From Candidatus Helarchaeota archaeon (GTDB lineage Archaea > Asgardarchaeota > Lokiarchaeia > Helarchaeales > HEL-GB-A), in NCBI GenBank assembly GCA_013375455.1, contig JABXJT010000054.1:1-34910 (forward strand): a stretch of DNA of 34,910 nt, read 5' to 3'. Both the position numbers and the translations under genes were made by a program. Every line of letters begins with the position of its first letter. The stretch's first letter is position 1. Shown one piece after another: positions 31,777 to 34,910 of this stretch. Below the pieces are notes generated by a model. That model ran no database searches. It was not told the origin of the DNA and saw only the letters and a program-made list of their open reading frames with translations.

Positions 31777-32541
31777 TCAAAACGGAAGGCTGAAATACAT
31801 CCAGTTAGGCAATCCACCGATAATCAAGACAGTAATAATGAAAACAAGTAAAGCAGTAAATAAGATTATTAAGAGATAATCTTTTATCTTCATTTTTAAT
31901 GGATAGAGATATGTTCTCTTCTTAACTGCTCCAAATCCCCGGGATTCTAAACTCTCAGCTACCACCATTGCTCTTTGTATGGAGAGAATTATTAGGGGGA
32001 TTATTATTGGAATAAAATTTTTAACCTTCTTAATGATATTTCCCTTTTGCAATTCCAATCCGCGAACCATTTGTGCCTCGCGGACGTTCTGTGCCTCTAG
32101 CCCAAGAGTTGGGACAAATCTGATGGCCAATGAAAGTGCGAAGGCAAATGAAAAGGGAACTCTCATTTGAATGAGACCTTGACTTAAATCATCCGGATGC
32201 ACTGTTAAAAAGAAGAGCGAAAAGGCTGAAATTAAGCCCAATAACCTGATGCTCATGGCTACCCCAAGATTAAATGATATGAAAAGCGTGTCTATAACAA
32301 TTATGAAAATAGCCAGGAAAATTAATCCTCTAAGAGTAGTTAGCCACTGAGTAACTATTTTTCCCATAATGAAAAAGGGTATGAGTGAAAGGAAGAGTAT
32401 GAGGAGGGGTATGATCTCATTAAACAATAACGAAATAATTGTAATGATTATAGCGAAATAGAGTTTGGTACGTGGATCTAGATTATGTATCACAGTATCT
32501 TTCATTTTAAACTTAAAAGCTTCAAGAAAATTTATTGCCAT
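31777..32541 (-). CDS. ecfT: ECF transporter transmembrane T component
   Basis: A 254-residue membrane protein of the EcfT/CbiQ family, which links two ATPases to a substrate-binding S component for vitamin or metal uptake. Hydrophobic segments fall at about 27-60, 68-95, 100-120 and 225-245. The two cytoplasmic coupling motifs with Ala/Ser-Arg-Gly are visible: AQMVRGLELQKG (about 155) and ESLESRGFGAVKK (about 198). The start is 4 bp downstream of the stop of the adjacent ATPase gene on the minus strand, so the three genes form an operon. No S component lies in the window. Confidence 0.92.
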   Translation of the reverse strand: MAINFLEAFKFKMKDTVIHNLDPRTKLYFAIIITIISLLFNEIIPLLILFLSLIPFFIMGKIVTQWLTTLRGLIFLAIFIIVIDTLFISFNLGVAMSIRLLGLISAFSLFFLTVHPDDLSQGLIQMRVPFSFAFALSLAIRFVPTLGLEAQNVREAQMVRGLELQKGNIIKKVKNFIPIIIPLIILSIQRAMVVAESLESRGFGAVKKRTYLYPLKMKIKDYLLIILFTALLVFIITVLIIGGLPNWMYFSLPF

Positions 32542-32545
32542 TTAA

Positions 32546-33361
32546 CTAATCCACTCTTAAAAATTCAAGTATTTTATTCTTAATTTCCTCAAGAGTATAA
32601 ACTTCATTTCCAAATTCAAGTAACTCGCTTAAATTGACTAATTGAGGCTCAAGAAGGGAACTTTGCTCCAAAATCTTTTCATTCGCAAGAATATGTTTTG
32701 TCGGCCCATCAGCTATAATTGATCCGTTGCTCAACAAAACACATCTTGGGATATATTCTGCGGTAAATTCAATGTCATGCGTGATGATTATAATAGTTAC
32801 ATTTTTTTTATTCAACTCATAGAGTAAATCCATTAATTTCCTCTTTTCAAAGGCATCTTGACCAATTGTGGGTTCATCGAGGATTAGAATTTCAGGTTCA
32901 GCACAGAGAATTGACGCTAATGCGACCCTTTTTCGTTCTCCGCCAGAAAGCAAAAATGGAGAATGATCTTTATACTGTTCTAAATTGAATTTATTTAAAA
33001 TTTCCTTTACTATCTCATTTATTTTAGCCTCTTCGTAACCAAAATTTTTTAATATGAATCCAATTTCCTCCTCCACTGTTCTACTAAAGATCTGATTATC
33101 TGCATTTTGAAAAACGAACCCAATGATATGGGCTAATTCAGCCACTGAAAGGGTAATAATATTCTTATTATTTACAAAAATTTCACCTTTAGAAGGCTTG
33201 AGAAGACCATTTATGAGCTTGACTAACGTGGTTTTACCTGCCCCATTCTCCCCCATTATTGCTAAAAAATCACGATCGCTTATTTTCAAATTGATTTCTT
33301 TGAGAACCTGAGTGAAGCCATCATATGAAAACCAAATATTTTGACACTGAATTATTTTCAA
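32546..33361 (-). CDS. ecfA: ECF transporter ATP-binding protein (second)
   Basis: A 271-residue ABC ATPase: Walker A GENGAGKTT (near residue 40), Q-loop FQNADNQIF, signature LSGGERKRVA, Walker B ILILDEPT and switch His in IITHDIE. The FVFQNADNQIF context is typical of EcfA/CbiO proteins. It pairs with the ATPase encoded 8 bp upstream to power the EcfT membrane unit. The start used is TTG 33361, next to GGTGA. The residue after the Walker B region (EPTIGQDAFEKRK) departs from the usual GLDP. Confidence 0.92.
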   Translation of the reverse strand: MKIIQCQNIWFSYDGFTQVLKEINLKISDRDFLAIMGENGAGKTTLVKLINGLLKPSKGEIFVNNKNIITLSVAELAHIIGFVFQNADNQIFSRTVEEEIGFILKNFGYEEAKINEIVKEILNKFNLEQYKDHSPFLLSGGERKRVALASILCAEPEILILDEPTIGQDAFEKRKLMDLLYELNKKNVTIIIITHDIEFTAEYIPRCVLLSNGSIIADGPTKHILANEKILEQSSLLEPQLVNLSELLEFGNEVYTLEEIKNKILEFLRVD

Positions 33362-33369
33362 TCACCTTG

Positions 33370-34209
33370 TTATTTCATACTACGAATTGCGTGTGCCAGT
33401 TCAAGAGGCGTGAGGGGCATTTTTTCAAACTGGAGACCGGCTTCCTTCAACATTTCGGATAATTGAATGACTTTAGGAACCCCAAGACCTAGCTGTTTGA
33501 CTTTTTCATCAGCGAGCACTCTTCCAGGAGTTCCATCTAAAATTATTTCGCCATCATCCATAATTAAAACCCTATTTATCAAGGGTACTACTAATTCTAA
33601 GCGATGCTCAATGAGAATGATGGTCTTATTTTCGTCCAGATTTAAGTCTTTTAATAATCTCATGATATTTTTTGCCGCAACTGGATCCAAATTGGAGGTT
33701 GGTTCATCCAGAATGATAATATCAGGACCCAAGGTTAATATTGAAGCAATAGCAACCTGTTGTTGTTCTCCACCCGAAAGTTCATATGGAGCTTTATTTC
33801 GGAGAGGTTCTAATTGAAGTTTTTTGATAATTTCTTCTATTTTTGACCTAATTTTTTCAGGGGGGTATCCCAAATTTTCCATCGCAAATCCTAAATCTCT
33901 TTCGACTGTTTGGGCTACGAGTTGATTTTCTGGATTCTGAAACACCATCCCAACTTTTTTCGCTATCTCATAAACGGGCTTCTTTTTCGTATTTAACCCA
34001 TCAATAAGAACCTCCCCATCAAGCACTCCACTATGAAATTGAGGGATCAACCCTGTAAGGCAACGGCAGAGGGTCGTCTTTCCACAACCAGTCGGCCCGC
34101 TTAATAAAATGAATTCCCCTCTCTCAATTTGTAAATTAATATTTCTTAACGTGTATTCTGTATTTCTCGAATATTTGAACGATAAATTTGAAATCGAGAT
34201 GAAACTCAC
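33370..34209 (-). CDS. ecfA: ECF transporter ATP-binding protein (first)
   Basis: A 279-residue ABC ATPase: Walker A GPTGCGKTT, Q-loop FQNPENQLVAQTVERDLGF, signature LSGGEQQQVA, Walker B IIILDEPTSNLDP, switch His in LIEHRLE. FQNPENQL and the C-terminal extension (GVPKVIQLSEMLKEAG) mark the EcfA family. It is the first gene of the ecfA-ecfA-ecfT set and forms a heterodimer with the second ATPase. The DHH gene lies 65 bp upstream on the same strand. Confidence 0.93.
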   Translation of the reverse strand: MSFISISNLSFKYSRNTEYTLRNINLQIERGEFILLSGPTGCGKTTLCRCLTGLIPQFHSGVLDGEVLIDGLNTKKKPVYEIAKKVGMVFQNPENQLVAQTVERDLGFAMENLGYPPEKIRSKIEEIIKKLQLEPLRNKAPYELSGGEQQQVAIASILTLGPDIIILDEPTSNLDPVAAKNIMRLLKDLNLDENKTIILIEHRLELVVPLINRVLIMDDGEIILDGTPGRVLADEKVKQLGLGVPKVIQLSEMLKEAGLQFEKMPLTPLELAHAIRSMK

Positions 34210-34274
34210 GAAAGAACCTCTTTACCTATAATATTAATTCAAGTTGGAGAAAGAAACTACTTATTTAAAAGTAA

Positions 34275-34910
34275 TTACTCAGAATTGGGTAATTTAGATT
34301 TAGAAGATAATTTATTTTTGAGTATTTCAAGGGATAAATCCAATCCAGCCTCTAAATTATCAATCCCACTGCATCCGGCAGCGGTTTTATGTCCCCCTCC
34401 TTCACCATGCATGATGGATCCAATTTTTTCCATAAGATCTTTTGCTAAGTTTAAATCTGTCTCGTGAGCCACGGCATTAGTTGCTCGCGCGCTGAACCGA
34501 ACTCCATCTTTTGTTTGCCCATATACTATAGCAACATCAGCCCCCAGTCGTATCAGGGCACGACACGCACTTGCTTCAAATGCGCTAGTATGAGAGATAG
34601 CAACAAGCCACCCATTGAATTCATGGAGGGTTGATCGTTGGGCGGCCTTTAATCGAGCAATGCGTTCTGGACGATCCATTGAAACTGATAAGAGTTTAAT
34701 CATATCAGAATAAATAACTCCCAATTCGACTAGCTGATGGACGATGGAGATAGTTTTATTATTCGCTAGAAGTAAATGGCGAGAATCAAAAAGCAATCCC
34801 AGAAATAATAAGCATGCAGTTTCCAATGATGGTCTCACGTTCAATGCTTGAAAAATTTCGAAAATTAATTCAGCAGTAGCGATTGCCTCTTCATCGATTA
34901 TCGTGAATTG
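34275..34910 (-). CDS. DHH/DHHA1-family phosphoesterase (5' end beyond window)
   Basis: The minus-strand frame is open to the last base of the window. It therefore continues past the TTG at 34844 and encodes at least 211 residues. The visible C-terminal part has the linker helix of DHH proteins (EEAIATAELIFEIFQALNVRP), the TACLLFLGLLFDSRHL helix with its metal-binding Asp, and the DHHA1 domain ending in GEGGGHKTAAG, the substrate-binding GGGH motif. The family includes nanoRNase/pAp phosphatases (NrnA-like) and archaeal RecJ-like exonucleases. The DHH motif itself would lie outside the window, so the exact class is open. Confidence 0.85.
   Translation of the reverse strand, partial: QFTIIDEEAIATAELIFEIFQALNVRPSLETACLLFLGLLFDSRHLLLANNKTISIVHQLVELGVIYSDMIKLLSVSMDRPERIARLKAAQRSTLHEFNGWLVAISHTSAFEASACRALIRLGADVAIVYGQTKDGVRFSARATNAVAHETDLNLAKDLMEKIGSIMHGEGGGHKTAAGCSGIDNLEAGLDLSLEILKNKLSSKSKLPNSE

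Noticed and set aside
1..34910. CRISPR array or other evenly spaced repeats
   Set aside because: No set of three or more similarly sized repeats with unique spacers was seen. The only repeats are the tRNA halves and the tnpB end hairpins.

Overview
The window comes from an AT-rich archaeon. Evidence for Archaea: an archaeal-type RNase P RNA, tRNA genes interrupted by introns that fold into bulge-helix-bulge (BHB) splice motifs, aEF-2, Tsr3, a roadblock-fold protein, an archaeal-style valyl-tRNA synthetase and TATA-like promoters. The roadblock protein, the ubiquitin-like gene cluster and a divergent EF-2 would suit an Asgard or TACK lineage. That placement is inference; nothing here fixes the phylum.

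Left part (1-8.2 kb): the tail of a zinc-ribbon protein, a secreted and membrane-anchored beta-helix protein, a MutY/MIG-type DNA glycosylase with a small companion gene, a hydantoinase-like amidohydrolase and a CofD-like protein without the usual glycine-rich N-terminus. An IS605-family tnpB element with a hairpin at each end follows, then the RNase P RNA, a roadblock protein and the rRNA modification enzyme Tsr3.

tRNA region (8.2-11.6 kb, all tRNAs on the minus strand): every intact tRNA gene is interrupted. Initiator tRNA-Met has an anticodon-loop and a T-loop intron, tRNA-Ile(GAU) has a D-loop and a T-arm intron, and tRNA-Ala(CGC) has an intron between positions 32 and 33. A TGT/DpdA-like base-exchange enzyme and an unknown partner lie between tRNA-Met and tRNA-Ile. 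The tRNA-Ala gene is followed by a HEPN-type putative RNase with a zinc ribbon. This pair sits between a degenerate tRNA-Ala 5' half and a well-preserved tRNA-Ala 3' half that begins exactly at the exon-2 splice site. It looks like a roughly 1-kb island inserted into a tRNA gene.

Middle (11.5-20 kb): ValRS, a circularly permuted GTPase, a URO-D-like protein and a membrane protein on the minus strand, then EF-2 on the plus strand. The EF-2 has an altered diphthamide loop.

Core of interest (20.1-30.8 kb, all plus strand): a beta-grasp ubiquitin-like protein (Ubl), an E2-like protein, a JAMM/JAB protein carrying its own Ubl-like domain, an E1-like protein and a second E2-like protein. No RING or other E3 is visible. 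A second tight block follows: a coiled-coil AAA+ protein with degenerate catalytic motifs and a winged helix, SMC, ScpA, ScpB, a small acidic protein and a DUF167 protein. The Ubl, E1, E2 and JAB proteins would form an activation, transfer and removal pathway. The AAA protein is placed to act with the SMC-kleisin complex.

Right end (30.8-34.9 kb): a CYTH protein, a ferredoxin-thioredoxin-reductase-like Fe-S protein, an ECF transporter energy module (T plus two ATPases, no S component) and a DHH/DHHA1 phosphoesterase cut by the window edge.
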